Shown: piece after piece, positions 17,745 through 28,365 of the stretch
How positions within the stretch are numbered: the first letter of the stretch is position 1
Layout of the letters: every line of letters begins with the position of its first letter
The notes under the pieces: model-generated
Told to the model about the DNA's origin: nothing
The model's database searches: none
What the model saw: the letters and a program-made list of their open reading frames with translations, nothing else
Program-made: the position numbers and the translations under genes
Assembly (NCBI RefSeq): GCF_000427785.1
Contig: NZ_ATYR01000017.1
Location: 62,001 to 126,000, forward strand
Source of the DNA: Massilia alkalitolerans DSM 17462
GTDB taxonomy: Bacteria > Pseudomonadota > Gammaproteobacteria > Burkholderiales > Burkholderiaceae_D
DNA length: 64,000 bases
Direction: 5' to 3'

Positions 17745-19568
17745 CTACATCATCTCGTTGATGATGGCGACGATTTCATCGCCGTAGGACACCAGCTTCT
17801 TCTCGCCGACTCCGGACACGCCGCGCAGCGCGTCCAGCGAGCCCGGCTTGACCTTGGCGATCTCGCGCAGGGTCGCGTCCTGGAACACGACATAGGCCGG
17901 CACGCCATGCTCGCGCGCTGTGCCCATGCGCCAAGTGCGCAGGCGCTCGAAGATGGCCTGCTCGGAGCGCGACAGTTCCAGTTCCTCGTAGCTGCCGGCA
18001 GCGCGCGACGAAGGCCGCTTGGCCTTGACCGGCTTCTGGTACTGGCGCAACTGCACCTTCTGCTCGCCCTTGAGCACCGGGCGCGCGGCGTCGGTCAGCT
18101 TGAGCGAGCTGAAGGCGTCGTGGTCGACCGTGACGAAGCCGAGCGCGATCGCCTGGCGCACGATGGCCCGCCATTCCTGCTCGGAGCGGTCGGCGCCGAC
18201 GCCGTACACGGTGAGCTTGTCGTGGTGCCACTGGCTGATGCGCTCGGTCTGCGCGCCGCGCAGCACGTCGATCACGTGGCCGGCGGCGAAGCGCTGGTCG
18301 ACGCGGTAGATGGCCGACAGCAGCTTTTGCATCGGCACCGTGCCGTCGACCTGGATCGGCGGGATCAGGCAGGTGTCGCAGTTGCCGCAGGGGCCGGAGC
18401 GCTCGCCGAAGTAGTCGAGCAGGCGCATGCGCCGGCAGGACAGCGTTTCGCACAGGCCGAGCATGGCGTCGAGCTTCATCGACAGCACGCGCTTGAAGGT
18501 TTCGTCGGCTTCGGATTCGTCGATCATCCGGCGCTGCAGCACCACGTCCTGCAAACCATAGGCCATCCAGGCGCTGGCCGGCAGGCCGTCGCGGCCGGCG
18601 CGGCCGGTCTCCTGGTAATAACCCTCGAGGCTCTTGGGGAGATCGAGGTGGCAGACGTAGCGCACGTCGGGCTTGTCGATACCCATGCCGAAAGCAATGG
18701 TCGCCACCATCGTGATGTTGTCTTCTCGCAGGAAGCGCGACTGGTTCGCGGCGCGCTGGCTGTACTCCATGCCGGCATGGTAGGGCAGGGCGCGAATGCC
18801 GTGCTCGTTCAGGAAGTCGGCGGTTTCCTCGACCTTTTTGCGCGACAGGCAGTAGACGATGCCGGAATCCTGCGGATGCTCGCTGCTGATGAAATCAAGC
18901 AGCTGCTTGCGGCCGGTGGTCTTCTCGACGATGGAGTAGCGGATGTTCGGGCGGTCGAAGGACGAGACGAACTTGCGCGCGTCGTCGAGCTGCAGGCGGT
19001 GCGCGATTTCCTCGCGGGTCTGCAGGTCGGCGGTCGCGGTAAGGGCGATGCGCGGAATGCCCGGGTAGCGCTCGTGCAGGACCGACAGGCGGATGTATTC
19101 CGGACGAAAGTCGTGGCCCCACTGCGACACGCAGTGCGCCTCGTCGATGGCGAACAGCGAGATCGGCGAGACGTCGAACAGTTCCAGGCAGCGCTGCGTC
19201 AGCAGGCGCTCGGGCGCCACGTAGACCAGGTCGATCTCGCCGCTGCGCACCAGGCGCTCGATGCGCAGGGTTTCCTCGAAGGTTTGGGTGGAGTTCAGGA
19301 AGGCGGCGCGCACGCCGACTTCTTCGAGGGCGTCGACCTGGTCCTGCATCAGCGCGATCAGCGGCGAGACGACCACGCCCACCCCGTCGCGCAGCAACGC
19401 CGGGATCTGGTAGCACAGCGACTTGCCGCCGCCGGTGGGCATCAGGACGAGTGCGTCGCCGCCGCTGGCCACGTGCTCGACGATGTCGGCCTGCTGCCCG
19501 CGGAAGGCGGGATAGCCGAAGACCGTTTCGAGAACGTGGAGGGCGCGCGCGCCGATTTCGCTTGTCAT
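17745..19568 (-). CDS. recQ: ATP-dependent DNA helicase RecQ
   Basis: 607 residues, normal length. In order: helicase core with Walker A MPTGGGKSLCYQ and DEAH box DEAHCVSQWGHDFR, motif VI QETGRAGRDG, the RQC zinc-binding cysteines (CRRMRLLDYFGERSGPCGNCDTC), winged helix, and a C-terminal HRDC domain (about 520-600). It is a 3'-5' helicase that acts in recombination and replication-fork repair. It lies 14 bp after uppP on the same strand. I see no LexA box near it. Confidence 0.95.
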   Translation of the reverse strand: MTSEIGARALHVLETVFGYPAFRGQQADIVEHVASGGDALVLMPTGGGKSLCYQIPALLRDGVGVVVSPLIALMQDQVDALEEVGVRAAFLNSTQTFEETLRIERLVRSGEIDLVYVAPERLLTQRCLELFDVSPISLFAIDEAHCVSQWGHDFRPEYIRLSVLHERYPGIPRIALTATADLQTREEIAHRLQLDDARKFVSSFDRPNIRYSIVEKTTGRKQLLDFISSEHPQDSGIVYCLSRKKVEETADFLNEHGIRALPYHAGMEYSQRAANQSRFLREDNITMVATIAFGMGIDKPDVRYVCHLDLPKSLEGYYQETGRAGRDGLPASAWMAYGLQDVVLQRRMIDESEADETFKRVLSMKLDAMLGLCETLSCRRMRLLDYFGERSGPCGNCDTCLIPPIQVDGTVPMQKLLSAIYRVDQRFAAGHVIDVLRGAQTERISQWHHDKLTVYGVGADRSEQEWRAIVRQAIALGFVTVDHDAFSSLKLTDAARPVLKGEQKVQLRQYQKPVKAKRPSSRAAGSYEELELSRSEQAIFERLRTWRMGTAREHGVPAYVVFQDATLREIAKVKPGSLDALRGVSGVGEKKLVSYGDEIVAIINEMM

Positions 19569-19582
19569 ACTCTGCTTAGTGT

Positions 19583-20416
19583 TTATTCAGCCCAGGTCAC
19601 CAGGCCGAAATGGGCGGTCACGAGGACCAGGATACCGAATACGATACGGTACCAGGCGAAGATCGTGAAGTCGTGCGAGCTGATATAGCGCAGCAGCCAG
19701 CGTACGCACAGGAAGGCCGCGAGGAAGGCGGAAAAGAATCCCAGGCCGAACAGGGGCAGGTCGGCGGCCGACAGCAGCGCGCGCTCCTTGTACACGGAGT
19801 ATACCGTGGCGCCCAGCATGGTCGGCATGGCGAGGAAGAAGGAAAATTCGGTGGCCGCCTTGCGCGACAGGCCGAACAGCATGCCGCCGATGATGGTCGA
19901 GCCGGAGCGGCTGGTGCCGGGGATCAGGGCGAAGGACTGGGCCAGGCCGACCTTGAGCGCGTCGAGCGCGCTCATGTCCTCGACCGTCTCGACGCGCGCC
20001 GCTGTCGGGCGCAGGCGGTTGCGCCGCTCCACGTACAGGATCAGGATACCGCCGATGACCAGGGCGATCGCCACCGGCACCGGATGGAACAGCAGTTCCG
20101 TGATCGTCGAGCTGAACAGCACGCCGGCGATGGCGGCCGGGAAGAAGGCGATCACGACATTGCGCGCGAAGCGCTGCTGGACCGGGTCCGCCCCCAGTCC
20201 CTTGAGGACGCGGGCGATGCGGTCGCGGTATTCCCAGACCACCGCCAGCATGGCGCCGGCCTGGATCACTATCTTGAAGACGACCGATTTCGGGCCGGTG
20301 AAGTCGAGCAGGCTGCCCATGAGGATCAGGTGGCCGGTGGAGGAAATCGGAAGGAACTCGGTGAAGCCTTCGACCAGGCCCATGATGATCGCCTTGACGG
20401 CGAGAAGGATGTCCAT
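19583..20416 (-). CDS. uppP: Undecaprenyl-diphosphate phosphatase (UppP/BacA type)
   Basis: 277 residues, polytopic membrane protein. Both family signatures are present: [15 protein letters not shown] near the N-terminus and [10 protein letters not shown] in the second half, which form the active site. It recycles the lipid carrier of peptidoglycan and other surface polymers by dephosphorylating undecaprenyl diphosphate. recQ and a sugar transporter gene follow on the same strand with tight spacing. Confidence 0.95.
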   Translation of the reverse strand: MDILLAVKAIIMGLVEGFTEFLPISSTGHLILMGSLLDFTGPKSVVFKIVIQAGAMLAVVWEYRDRIARVLKGLGADPVQQRFARNVVIAFFPAAIAGVLFSSTITELLFHPVPVAIALVIGGILILYVERRNRLRPTAARVETVEDMSALDALKVGLAQSFALIPGTSRSGSTIIGGMLFGLSRKAATEFSFFLAMPTMLGATVYSVYKERALLSAADLPLFGLGFFSAFLAAFLCVRWLLRYISSHDFTIFAWYRIVFGILVLVTAHFGLVTWAE

Positions 20417-20656
20417 GTATGCGTTAGAATGAGATCGGCTGATGCGGGGGCTGTCGGGTATTCCGTGGAGGTACGGCGGGGCCGAAGCTTAACATGATTG
20501 CAACAGGCGACGTCGCCTGCTGTGTCCGGTGCAAGATTGTACCGCGCCCGGGTTGCCGCAGGGTTAGCTCATCGGCATGACAGCAAAATTCTTCCGTGCG
20601 CCACCAGCCCGAACGCGTGCTACACTGGACCGCATGAGTATTCCTGACTCAACCGC

Positions 20657-21067
20657 ATGAGTATCTTTGTTGTCCTGATCCTTGCTGCGCTCGCCTGGGC
20701 AGCATTCCACGGTTGGCAAAGCCCCAACTCCCTGCGTTACCGGCCCTGCCAGGGCCGGGCCTGGCGCAATACCTTCCCTACCGCGTCGCGGAAGGACATC
20801 CGCGATTTCCTGTCCGTCTTCGTGTCATCCTTTGCCTTTCGCGAAAGCGAGCGGCTGCACTTCCGTCCCGACGATGAAGTGCTCGGCATCTACCGCGAGG
20901 TGAACCCGAGGCGCTGGCTGCCGGACGCGCAGGAATTCGAGACGCTGGCGAAGGCGCTGCGCGAGCGCTACGGCCTGCGGCTCGACGACATCTGGCACGA
21001 AGGGATGACGCTGGGCGGGCTGTTCCAGCGCGTGCAGCAGGCGCGCGGCAAGTCGGCCGCAGCGTAA
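20657..21067 (+). CDS. Small membrane-anchored protein of unknown function
   Basis: 136 residues. One N-terminal membrane helix (MSIFVVLILAALAWAAFHGW) is followed by a soluble ~110-residue domain with DIRDFLSVFVSSFAFRESERLHFRPDDEVLGIYR and an acidic pattern weakly reminiscent of DUF1493 acyl-carrier-like proteins; I would not rely on that. Codon use fits the genome and the reading frame is clean. A 12-bp duplication around the start (CCGCATGAGTAT at 20632 and 20653 region) creates an eight-codon open frame just upstream whose stop overlaps this start. Confidence 0.7.
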   Translation: MSIFVVLILAALAWAAFHGWQSPNSLRYRPCQGRAWRNTFPTASRKDIRDFLSVFVSSFAFRESERLHFRPDDEVLGIYREVNPRRWLPDAQEFETLAKALRERYGLRLDDIWHEGMTLGGLFQRVQQARGKSAAA

Positions 21068-21163
21068 GCGGAGGGCCTGGGCGGCCCCGGCGGCATCGCA
21101 GATTACCCCGCGTGGGTAAGGGTCCGGTCTTGCTTTCTGTAAGTATGCTGCCATGTGCCGGGC

Positions 21164-21373
21164 ATGCTGAAACAGAAACTGAACTGGAGACGGCCGCTGT
21201 TCTATGTTTTGCTGCCGATCTTTTTCGTGATGGCCTTCCTCGGCTTTCCACTGCCCGTCGCACCGCCACCGGCCACCAAGCCGGCGGTCGAGCACGCGAC
21301 CGTGATCAAGAAGAAGAAAAAACGCATCGGGCTGGTCATGCCCGAACAAGACGATTCCAGCAAGACGACCTAG
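21164..21373 (+). CDS. Small single-pass membrane protein
   Basis: 69 residues from the ATG at 21164 (a GTG at 21155 is possible). One hydrophobic helix ([21 protein letters not shown]) is followed by a proline-rich turn and a strongly basic stretch ([10 protein letters not shown]), so the tail would be cytoplasmic. There is no recognisable family and no clear ribosome-binding site. It overlaps the end of the convergent ykgJ-like gene by 4 bp. Confidence 0.5.
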   Translation: MLKQKLNWRRPLFYVLLPIFFVMAFLGFPLPVAPPPATKPAVEHATVIKKKKKRIGLVMPEQDDSSKTT

Positions 21374-21624
21374 GGCGCGGTCGCACGCTCCAGTTCATCC
21401 AGCCAGCGGATCGCCTGCTCGCGGCTGTCCCCGCACATTTCCCTTGACGGCTGCAGCCCGCCGCAGAAAGCCGGGCGCTCGGGCCGGCCGAAGATCAGGC
21501 AGCGATTGTCCTCGCCCAGCTGCACGCAGCGCATGCCGGCCGGCTTGCCGTCGGGCATGCCCGGAATCGGGCTGGTGATCGAGGGTGCGGTGCAGCAGGC
21601 GCCGCAGTTGCTTCTACACTGCAT
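21370..21624 (-). CDS. YkgJ-family cysteine cluster protein
   Basis: 84 residues with eight cysteines: C-x3-C-x2-CC at the N-terminus ([11 protein letters not shown]), then RCVQL, RCLIF, FCGGL and MCGD. This is the short YkgJ/UPF0153 type thought to bind zinc or an iron-sulfur cluster. The role is unknown. It is divergent from the SDR gene. Confidence 0.85.
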   Translation of the reverse strand: MQCRSNCGACCTAPSITSPIPGMPDGKPAGMRCVQLGEDNRCLIFGRPERPAFCGGLQPSREMCGDSREQAIRWLDELERATAP

Positions 21625-21743
21625 GGTGGAGGAAGGACGACAAGGAAGGGCAGCAGTATAGCGCCGCGGCGCCCCTGGCGGGCGCGGCGCCCGCCGTTTT
21701 CCTGCTACGTTGTTGTCATCTCACAGCACCAGCAGGAGGCCCC

Positions 21744-22628
21744 ATGTCCAGTCCCCTCAAACCCCTGAACCGCCAGGTCGTCGTGATCACCGGCGCCTCG
21801 AGCGGCATCGGCCTGGCCACCGCGCAGGAAGCGGGCAAGCAGGGCGCGAAGCTGGTGCTGGCCGCACGCGGGGCCGACGTGCTCGAGGCGGTGGTGCAGG
21901 GGCTGGTCGAGAACGGCTTCGATGCCATTGCGGTGGTGGCCGACGTCGCCGAGCGCGCCCAGGTCGAGCGTATCGCCCAGGTCGCGATCGAGCGCTATGG
22001 CCGTATCGATACCTGGATCAACAATGCCGGCGGCACCATCTACGGCCGCCTCGACCAGGTATCCGAGGAAGACAGCCGGCGCCTGTTCGACATCAATTTC
22101 TGGGGCATGGTGCATGGTTCGCTGGTGGCGCTGCCGCACCTCACGCGCCAGGGCGGCGCCCTGATCAACCTCGGCAGCGAAGCCTCCGAGGTGGCGATCC
22201 CGATGCAGGGCATGTATTCGGCCAGCAAGCACGCGGTGAAAGGATTCACCGATGCGCTGCGCATCGAGGTCGAGCACATGGACGGGGCGCCGGTGTCGAT
22301 CACGCTGATCGAGCCGACCGCCGTCGACACGCCGCTGCCCGAGCATGCCCGCAACTACATGGACTGCGAACCGAAACTGCCGTCGCCCCAGGTCGACCCG
22401 CACGAGGTGGCTGCGGCCATCCTGCATGCGGCCGTGGTGCCGATGCGCACGGTGCGGGTCGGCATGATGGCCGAGATCGACGTGCTGATGGAAAAAATCG
22501 TCCCCGGGCTGACGGACCGCCTGTCGGTATTCCAGGTGCCGCGCCAGCAGCAGGACGCACCGCCGCGCAACCCGGATGGCGCCTTGTATGCGTCGCGGGC
22601 AAACGGGCGCATCTACGGGCCATCATAA
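21744..22628 (+). CDS. Short-chain dehydrogenase/reductase
   Basis: 294 residues from the ATG at 21744, chosen because AGGAGG sits five bases upstream; the open frame runs further up without support. NAD(P) site TGASSGIGLATA, NNAGG strand, catalytic serine in INLGSEAS and Y-x3-K in YSASKHAVKG. The extra C-terminal ~60 residues (RNPDGALYASRANGRIYGPS) fit the SDR subgroup annotated with fungal-like extensions. The substrate is unknown. A TetR regulator follows and may control it. Confidence 0.9.
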   Translation: MSSPLKPLNRQVVVITGASSGIGLATAQEAGKQGAKLVLAARGADVLEAVVQGLVENGFDAIAVVADVAERAQVERIAQVAIERYGRIDTWINNAGGTIYGRLDQVSEEDSRRLFDINFWGMVHGSLVALPHLTRQGGALINLGSEASEVAIPMQGMYSASKHAVKGFTDALRIEVEHMDGAPVSITLIEPTAVDTPLPEHARNYMDCEPKLPSPQVDPHEVAAAILHAAVVPMRTVRVGMMAEIDVLMEKIVPGLTDRLSVFQVPRQQQDAPPRNPDGALYASRANGRIYGPS

Positions 22629-22682
22629 GTACCCGAATCACGTAAATACCTGTTTATATTGACAGTTTTGGCAAGGGACTGC

Positions 22683-22711
22683 TTGACTGCCTGACAAGCC
22701 CCGTCTATATT
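22683..22711 (+). promoter_or_regulatory. Sigma-70-type promoter before the TetR regulator
   Basis: TTGACT (22683-22688) and TATATT (22706-22711) are separated by exactly 17 bp, 33 bp before the regulator start codon. Confidence 0.65.
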
Positions 22712-22744
22712 CTATGGTTGTTCAGTTGGTTTCTAGGCGGAAAC

Positions 22745-23389
22745 ATGGAATGTCCACTCGACAGCAAGCCGCGGTGGGAACGCCGGAAGGAGGCCCGTCC
22801 GCAGGAGCTCCTTGCTGCCGCAATTGACCTGTTCGTCGAGCGCGGCTTCGCCGCTACCCGTCTGGAAGACGTGGCGCGCCGCGCCGGTGTGTCCAAGGGG
22901 ACGCTGTATCTCTACTATACGAACAAGGAAGAACTGTTCAAGGCCGTGGTGCGCGAGAGCATCCTTCCTTTCCTGGGCAAGGCCGAATCCTCGGTGGCCG
23001 AGTTCCATGGCCACAGTGGCGACCTGCTGCGCGACGTGGTCATGAACTGGTCGCGCCAGATCGGCCAGAGCAAGGCATCGGGCCTGGGCAAGCTGATGCT
23101 CGCCGAAGCCGTCAATTTCCCGGATCTGGCCCAGTTCTACCGGGACGAGGTCATGAGCCGCACGGTCCACATGATTTCGAGCATCGTCGAGCGCGGCGTC
23201 AGCCGGGGCGAATTCCGCAATGTCGACATCCTGCAGATGACCCAGGTGTTGATCGCACCGATGATGATGCTCAACGTGTGGCGGCACTCGGCCGTGGCGC
23301 CTTGCGAGGATGGCGCGCTGCAGCCCCAGGCCTTCCTCGAGAACCTGCTCGATCTCACCTTGCACGGCCTCCTCCCCCGCAGTGCCTGA
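22745..23389 (+). CDS. TetR/AcrR family transcriptional regulator
   Basis: 214 residues from the ATG at 22745. The N-terminal helix-turn-helix is clear: LLAAAIDLFVERGFAATRLEDVARRAGVSKGTLYLYYTNKEELFKAVV. The C-terminal ligand-binding half has the TetR_C pattern seen in AcrR-like repressors (VMSRTVHMISSIVERGVSRGEFR). Own promoter at 22683. The likely target is itself and possibly the preceding SDR gene. The effector is unknown. Confidence 0.9.
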   Translation: MECPLDSKPRWERRKEARPQELLAAAIDLFVERGFAATRLEDVARRAGVSKGTLYLYYTNKEELFKAVVRESILPFLGKAESSVAEFHGHSGDLLRDVVMNWSRQIGQSKASGLGKLMLAEAVNFPDLAQFYRDEVMSRTVHMISSIVERGVSRGEFRNVDILQMTQVLIAPMMMLNVWRHSAVAPCEDGALQPQAFLENLLDLTLHGLLPRSA

Positions 23390-23551
23390 GTTGCCATTTG
23401 CGCCATTGCGCCGTTTTTTCGGCGTTCAACCCCTCCAAACTGCAGACTGTCGCAATTTCCCCCGGTCCGGGCAGCCCATCGCTAAGATGTGCGTCCTGAG
23501 GCCGTTCAACGATAAAATATCGGATTATTTATTTTTCCATCGAGAACTCAG

Positions 23552-24205
23552 ATGAATATCGAACAAGCCCGCTTCAACATGATCGAACAGCAGATCCGCC
23601 CGTGGAACGTGCTTGACCAGGACGTGCTGGACCTGCTGCACGTGGTCAAGCGCGAACAGTTCGTGCCGGCCGCGTACGAGAACCTGGCGTTTGCCGACGT
23701 CGAGATCCCGCTGCCGGGCAGTGAAGCGATGTTCAACCCGAAGGTCGAAGCGCGCATCGTGCAGGAACTGGCGGTCAAGAAGCATGAGAACGTCCTCGAA
23801 ATCGGCACCGGTTCGGGCTACATGGCGGCACTGCTGGCGCACAAGGCGCGCCACGTGACCACCGTGGAAATCCAGCCGGAAGCCGTGAAGCTGGCACAGG
23901 AAAACCTGGCCCGTGCCGGCGTCACCAACGTGACGGTCGAAGAAGGCAATGGCGCCGGCGGCTGGGACAAGGGCGCGCCCTACGACGTGATCCTGGTGTC
24001 GGGCGGCCTGCCGGTGATGCCGGAAACGCTGCTCAAGCAGGTGAAGGTGGGCGGCCGCATCGGCGCGATCCTGGGCGAGGCGCCGGCGATGACCTTCAAC
24101 ATCATCACCCGCACGTCGGAAAGCGGCTACGACACGGTCAAGCTGTTCGAGACCATCGTCAAGCCGCTGACCGGCGCGCAGGCGCCGTCGCGCTTCCAGT
24201 TCTGA
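23552..24205 (+). CDS. Protein-L-isoaspartate O-methyltransferase family protein
   Basis: 217 residues. SAM-binding motif VLEIGTGSGYMAALLA and N-terminal MIEQQIRPWNVLDQDVLDLLHVVKREQFVP match the PCMT family. Many betaproteobacteria carry this paralogue upstream of a rhodanese and tolC, as here, beside a separate surE-linked pcm. Whether it repairs isoaspartate is unproven. Seven bp separate it from the rhodanese gene, so an operon is very likely. Confidence 0.88.
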   Translation: MNIEQARFNMIEQQIRPWNVLDQDVLDLLHVVKREQFVPAAYENLAFADVEIPLPGSEAMFNPKVEARIVQELAVKKHENVLEIGTGSGYMAALLAHKARHVTTVEIQPEAVKLAQENLARAGVTNVTVEEGNGAGGWDKGAPYDVILVSGGLPVMPETLLKQVKVGGRIGAILGEAPAMTFNIITRTSESGYDTVKLFETIVKPLTGAQAPSRFQF

Positions 24206-24212
24206 GGCCGCG

Positions 24213-24536
24213 ATGCAGCACATGACCGCACCGGAGCTGGCGGCCCGGCTTGCCGATGGGGCAGCCGAGCAGCCACTCCTGCTGGACGTGCGCGAGAACT
24301 GGGAATTCGAGACCTGCCACATCGCAGGCTCGACCCAGATCCCGATGCACCTGGTGCCAATCCGTGCCGGCGAACTGCCAGATGACCGAGAAATCGTGTG
24401 CATCTGCCACCACGGGGCGCGCAGCATGCAGGTCGCTGCCTTCCTCGAACGGAACGGATTTGACAACGTAACGAATTTGACGGGCGGGATACACGCCTGG
24501 GCCGTACAGGTCGACCCTTCGATGCCGAAGTATTGA
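24213..24536 (+). CDS. Single-domain rhodanese-like sulfurtransferase
   Basis: 107 residues. The active-site loop is C65-H-H-G-A-R70, with the catalytic cysteine present; LLLDVREN is the other conserved strand. The protein is cytoplasmic and transfers sulfane sulfur to an unknown acceptor. It is the middle gene of the methyltransferase-rhodanese-tolC operon (7 bp and 39 bp gaps). Confidence 0.92.
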   Translation: MQHMTAPELAARLADGAAEQPLLLDVRENWEFETCHIAGSTQIPMHLVPIRAGELPDDREIVCICHHGARSMQVAAFLERNGFDNVTNLTGGIHAWAVQVDPSMPKY

Positions 24537-24575
24537 GCTGATTCCTAACTATTGATGACTCCTGTGGAGAATGTA

Positions 24576-25952
24576 ATGCAGAAACCCCTGCGCAAATCCC
24601 TTCTTGCCGTGCTGGTTGCCGGCGCCGCCTTTTCGCTGAACGCCAGCGCGGCCGACCTGCTCCAGGTGTACCAGCAGGCACTCGCCAACGATGCGACCTA
24701 TGCAAGTGCGCGTGCGTCGGCGGCTGCTGGGCGGGAGCGGATTCCGCAAGGGCGCGCAGGACTTCTCCCGACCGTGGGGATCACCGGCAGCAGCATCAAG
24801 AACGATCGCGATGCGTCGCCGTTCAACGAAGGAGCAAGGGTCACCGATCCGCTCACCGGCAGGGAAACCATCGTGTCGGGAGACGACTCGAACCTGCGCA
24901 CCAGCACCTACACGCTGCTGCTGACGCAGCCGCTGTTCCGCTGGGATCGCTGGGAAACCTACCAGCAGAGCAAGCTGCAGCAATCCATCTCCGAAGCCCA
25001 GTTCGCCCAGGCCCAGCAAGACCTGATCACCCGCGTGGCGCAAGCCTACTTCGACGTGCTGGCGGCCCAGGACAAGCTGGAATCGACCCGCGCCCAGAAG
25101 ACCGCGGTGACCGAGCAGCTGGCATCGGCCAAGCGCAACTTCGAAGTCGGGACCCAGACCATCACCGATACCCACGAAGCGCAGGCGGCGTATGACCTGG
25201 TGATCGCCCAGGAATTCGCTGCGGTGAACGACCTCGACAACAAGCGCAATGCGCTGCAGGCCATCATCGGCACGGCGCCGAACAGCCTGGCGCCGCTCAA
25301 GACCGGCATCACCCTGACCGCGCCGACGCCCGCGAATCCCGACCCGTGGGTGTCATCGGCCGAAACCCAGAACTATGGCGTGACCGTGTCGCAGCTGCAG
25401 GTGGAACTGGCCAAGCGCGAGATCTCGAAGACCCGCGCCGGCCACTATCCGACCCTGGACCTGGTGGCCAGCAACCAGCGTACCAAGATCCACGGCGGCA
25501 CCTTCGGCGCTTCCGGCACCAATACCAACAATGGTATCGGCGTGCAGTTCAGCGTGCCGATCTTCAACGGCTTCGGCGTCACCAGCCGCGTGCGCGAAAC
25601 CATCGCGCTGGAAGACAAGGCCCGCAACGACCTGGAAGCGACGCGCCGCCAGGCCGCCCTGCAGGCACGCCAGGCCTATCTCGGCGTGAACAGCGGCATG
25701 GCCCAGGTCAAGGCGCTGGAAGCGGCGGAAGTGTCGAGCCAGTCGGCGCTGGAATCGAACAAGCTGGGCTACCAGGTCGGCGTGCGCATCAACATCGACG
25801 TGCTGAACGCGCAGCGCCAGCTGTACCAGACCCGCACCGATCTGTCCCAGGCGCGCTACAACACCATCCTGAACGGCCTGCGCCTGAAGGCGGCCTCGGG
25901 CTCGCTGCGCGAATCGGACCTGGCAGCGGTGAACAACCTGCTGGAGAAGTAA
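24576..25952 (+). CDS. tolC: TolC family outer-membrane efflux channel
   Basis: 458 residues from the ATG at 24576. Signal peptide KSLLAVLVAGAAFSLNASAADLLQVYQQAL ends just before the typical TolC start. Two OEP repeats are seen (long helices around LLTQPLFRWDRWETYQQSKLQQ and FSVPIFNGFGVTSRVRETIALEDKARNDL). It is the exit duct for type I secretion and RND pumps. A strong terminator follows. Confidence 0.93.
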   Translation: MQKPLRKSLLAVLVAGAAFSLNASAADLLQVYQQALANDATYASARASAAAGRERIPQGRAGLLPTVGITGSSIKNDRDASPFNEGARVTDPLTGRETIVSGDDSNLRTSTYTLLLTQPLFRWDRWETYQQSKLQQSISEAQFAQAQQDLITRVAQAYFDVLAAQDKLESTRAQKTAVTEQLASAKRNFEVGTQTITDTHEAQAAYDLVIAQEFAAVNDLDNKRNALQAIIGTAPNSLAPLKTGITLTAPTPANPDPWVSSAETQNYGVTVSQLQVELAKREISKTRAGHYPTLDLVASNQRTKIHGGTFGASGTNTNNGIGVQFSVPIFNGFGVTSRVRETIALEDKARNDLEATRRQAALQARQAYLGVNSGMAQVKALEAAEVSSQSALESNKLGYQVGVRINIDVLNAQRQLYQTRTDLSQARYNTILNGLRLKAASGSLRESDLAAVNNLLEK

Positions 25953-25983
25953 TCGCCGCGCAGGCCTGGCCTGCTGCCAAGTT

Positions 25984-26014
25984 AAAAAGCCCGGACTTTC
26001 ATCCGGGCTTTTTA
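25984..26014 (+). terminator. Terminator after tolC
   Basis: A 12-bp stem AAAAAGCCCGGA (25984-25995) with TCCGGGCTTTTT (26002-26013), six-base loop, T-rich end. Confidence 0.92.
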
Positions 26015-26191
26015 CTTTTGTAAACACTGCTAACTCATTGATTTAAAAATAGAATAGTTGACGCACGACAAGTAAGGCGCCGGGGAGTTTTTTTGCAAAG
26101 CTGATAAACTGACAATGTTAGGGGCTACGTTTGCTGCGCTGCGGAAGAGTCCGCCGGCAACCGATGCCACCGTCAGAATTCTCATCCCTAA

Positions 26192-27358
<1,167 letters not shown>

Positions 27359-27367
27359 TGCCATGAT

Positions 27368-27394
27368 GGGTGATGGTTATTCAAGCCATCACCC
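27368..27394. terminator. Hairpin between convergent glf and ribB
   Basis: A perfect 9-bp stem GGGTGATGG (27368-27376) with CCATCACCC (27386-27394) lies between the two converging genes. No T tract on either side, so it is a probable but weak terminator. Confidence 0.5.
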
Positions 27395-27402
27395 CGTACG
27401 AA

Positions 27403-28047
27403 TCAACGGCGCTTACGCCATTCGATCATTTCCGCAATCGTCAGGATCGGGAAGCCGTGCAAGGCGGCGAAATGTTCGATCTGCTCTCCGCGCATCATCG
27501 TCCCGTCCGGATTCATCAGCTCGCACAGCACGGCCGCCGGCTGCAGGCCCGCCATCGTCGCCAGGTCGACCGAACCCTCGGTATGCCCGGCGCGCGCCAG
27601 CACGCCGCCCGGCGTGGCGCGCAAGGGGAACACGTGGCCCGGCCGTACCAGGTCATCCGGCTTCGCATCGGCTGCAATTGCCGCACGGATGGTGGTGACG
27701 CGGTCCGCCGCCGACACGCCGGTCGTGACGCCATGACGCGCCTCGATCGACACGGTAAAGGGCGTGCCGTAGCGGCTGCCGTTCTCCGCCGCCATCGGCG
27801 GCAATGCGAGCGCGCGCACCTTGTCGCTTGATAAGCACAGGCACACGATGCCGCTGCATTCGCGGATCATCAGCGCCATCGTCTCGACGCTGAGCTTGTC
27901 GGCCGCGACGATCAGGTCGGCTTCGTTCTCGCGGTCGAAATCGTCGAGCAGGATGACGGGAACCCCGTTGCGCACGGCGTCCAGGGCGGCGGCGATGCGG
28001 CCTTCGAGGTCGGTGCTGGTGAGGGAATGGGTGGTGGTGACTAACAT
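27403..28047 (-). CDS. ribB: 3,4-dihydroxy-2-butanone-4-phosphate synthase
   Basis: 214 residues from the ATG at 28047, with GAGGAGCG eight bases upstream. A longer open frame runs to 28194 but reads into the riboswitch and is rejected. The DHBP synthase signature is [34 protein letters not shown], followed by [12 protein letters not shown]. It makes the four-carbon unit of riboflavin from ribulose 5-phosphate. It is the single-domain form without GTP cyclohydrolase II. The FMN riboswitch upstream indicates feedback control by flavin. Confidence 0.95.
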   Translation of the reverse strand: MLVTTTHSLTSTDLEGRIAAALDAVRNGVPVILLDDFDRENEADLIVAADKLSVETMALMIRECSGIVCLCLSSDKVRALALPPMAAENGSRYGTPFTVSIEARHGVTTGVSAADRVTTIRAAIAADAKPDDLVRPGHVFPLRATPGGVLARAGHTEGSVDLATMAGLQPAAVLCELMNPDGTMMRGEQIEHFAALHGFPILTIAEMIEWRKRR

Positions 28048-28151
28048 GTGAAACGCTCCTCGCAGGTAGTTGGCGAAAAACGCATCAGGGCAAAGCAAAG
28101 CGCGCGCCGGCCCGGCCGCAAAAGCAGCGAGGACAGCGCGTGGCAGCGCAC

Positions 28152-28286
28152 ATCTTCTTTCATCCGGACTATACCGTCGGCCCTGGCCTCTCACCAGGTC
28201 TGCTGACCCTGCTTGCGCAGGCGCTCGCGGGCTCGAACCTTTGCAGGCTCATACCGCCGGTGGGGAATCGCACCCCGCCCCGAAGA
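28152..28286 (-). promoter_or_regulatory. FMN riboswitch (RFN element) of ribB
   Basis: On the minus strand the conserved parts are present in order: CTTCGGGGCGGGGTGCGATT, then CCCCACCGGCGGTA, AGCCCGCGAGCG, GGTCAGCAGACCTGGTGAGA and GCCGACGGTATAGTCCGGAT followed by GAAAGAAG. These form the three-way FMN aptamer. It lies about 105 nt before the ribB start. A GC-rich palindrome (GCCGGGCCGGC) between it and the gene may be part of the expression platform, but the mode (translation or termination) cannot be decided by eye. It fills most of the gene-free stretch 28048-28365. Confidence 0.95.
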
Positions 28287-28365
28287 CGTAATTTAAGTGA
28301 ATGCCTGAAAAGCAGGCCCGGCGATTGTAGCAGCGCCGCGCCGGTCCTGCTGAGGAAGGGAGAGC

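Noticed and set aside
17472..19688. Long plus-strand frame (738 codons) across recQ
   Set aside because: Antisense shadow of recQ with histidine/arginine/glutamine-rich, non-protein-like composition.
27403..28194. Longer ribB with 49 extra N-terminal residues
   Set aside because: The extension would start inside the FMN riboswitch; the ATG at 28047 has a good ribosome-binding site and matches the family length.
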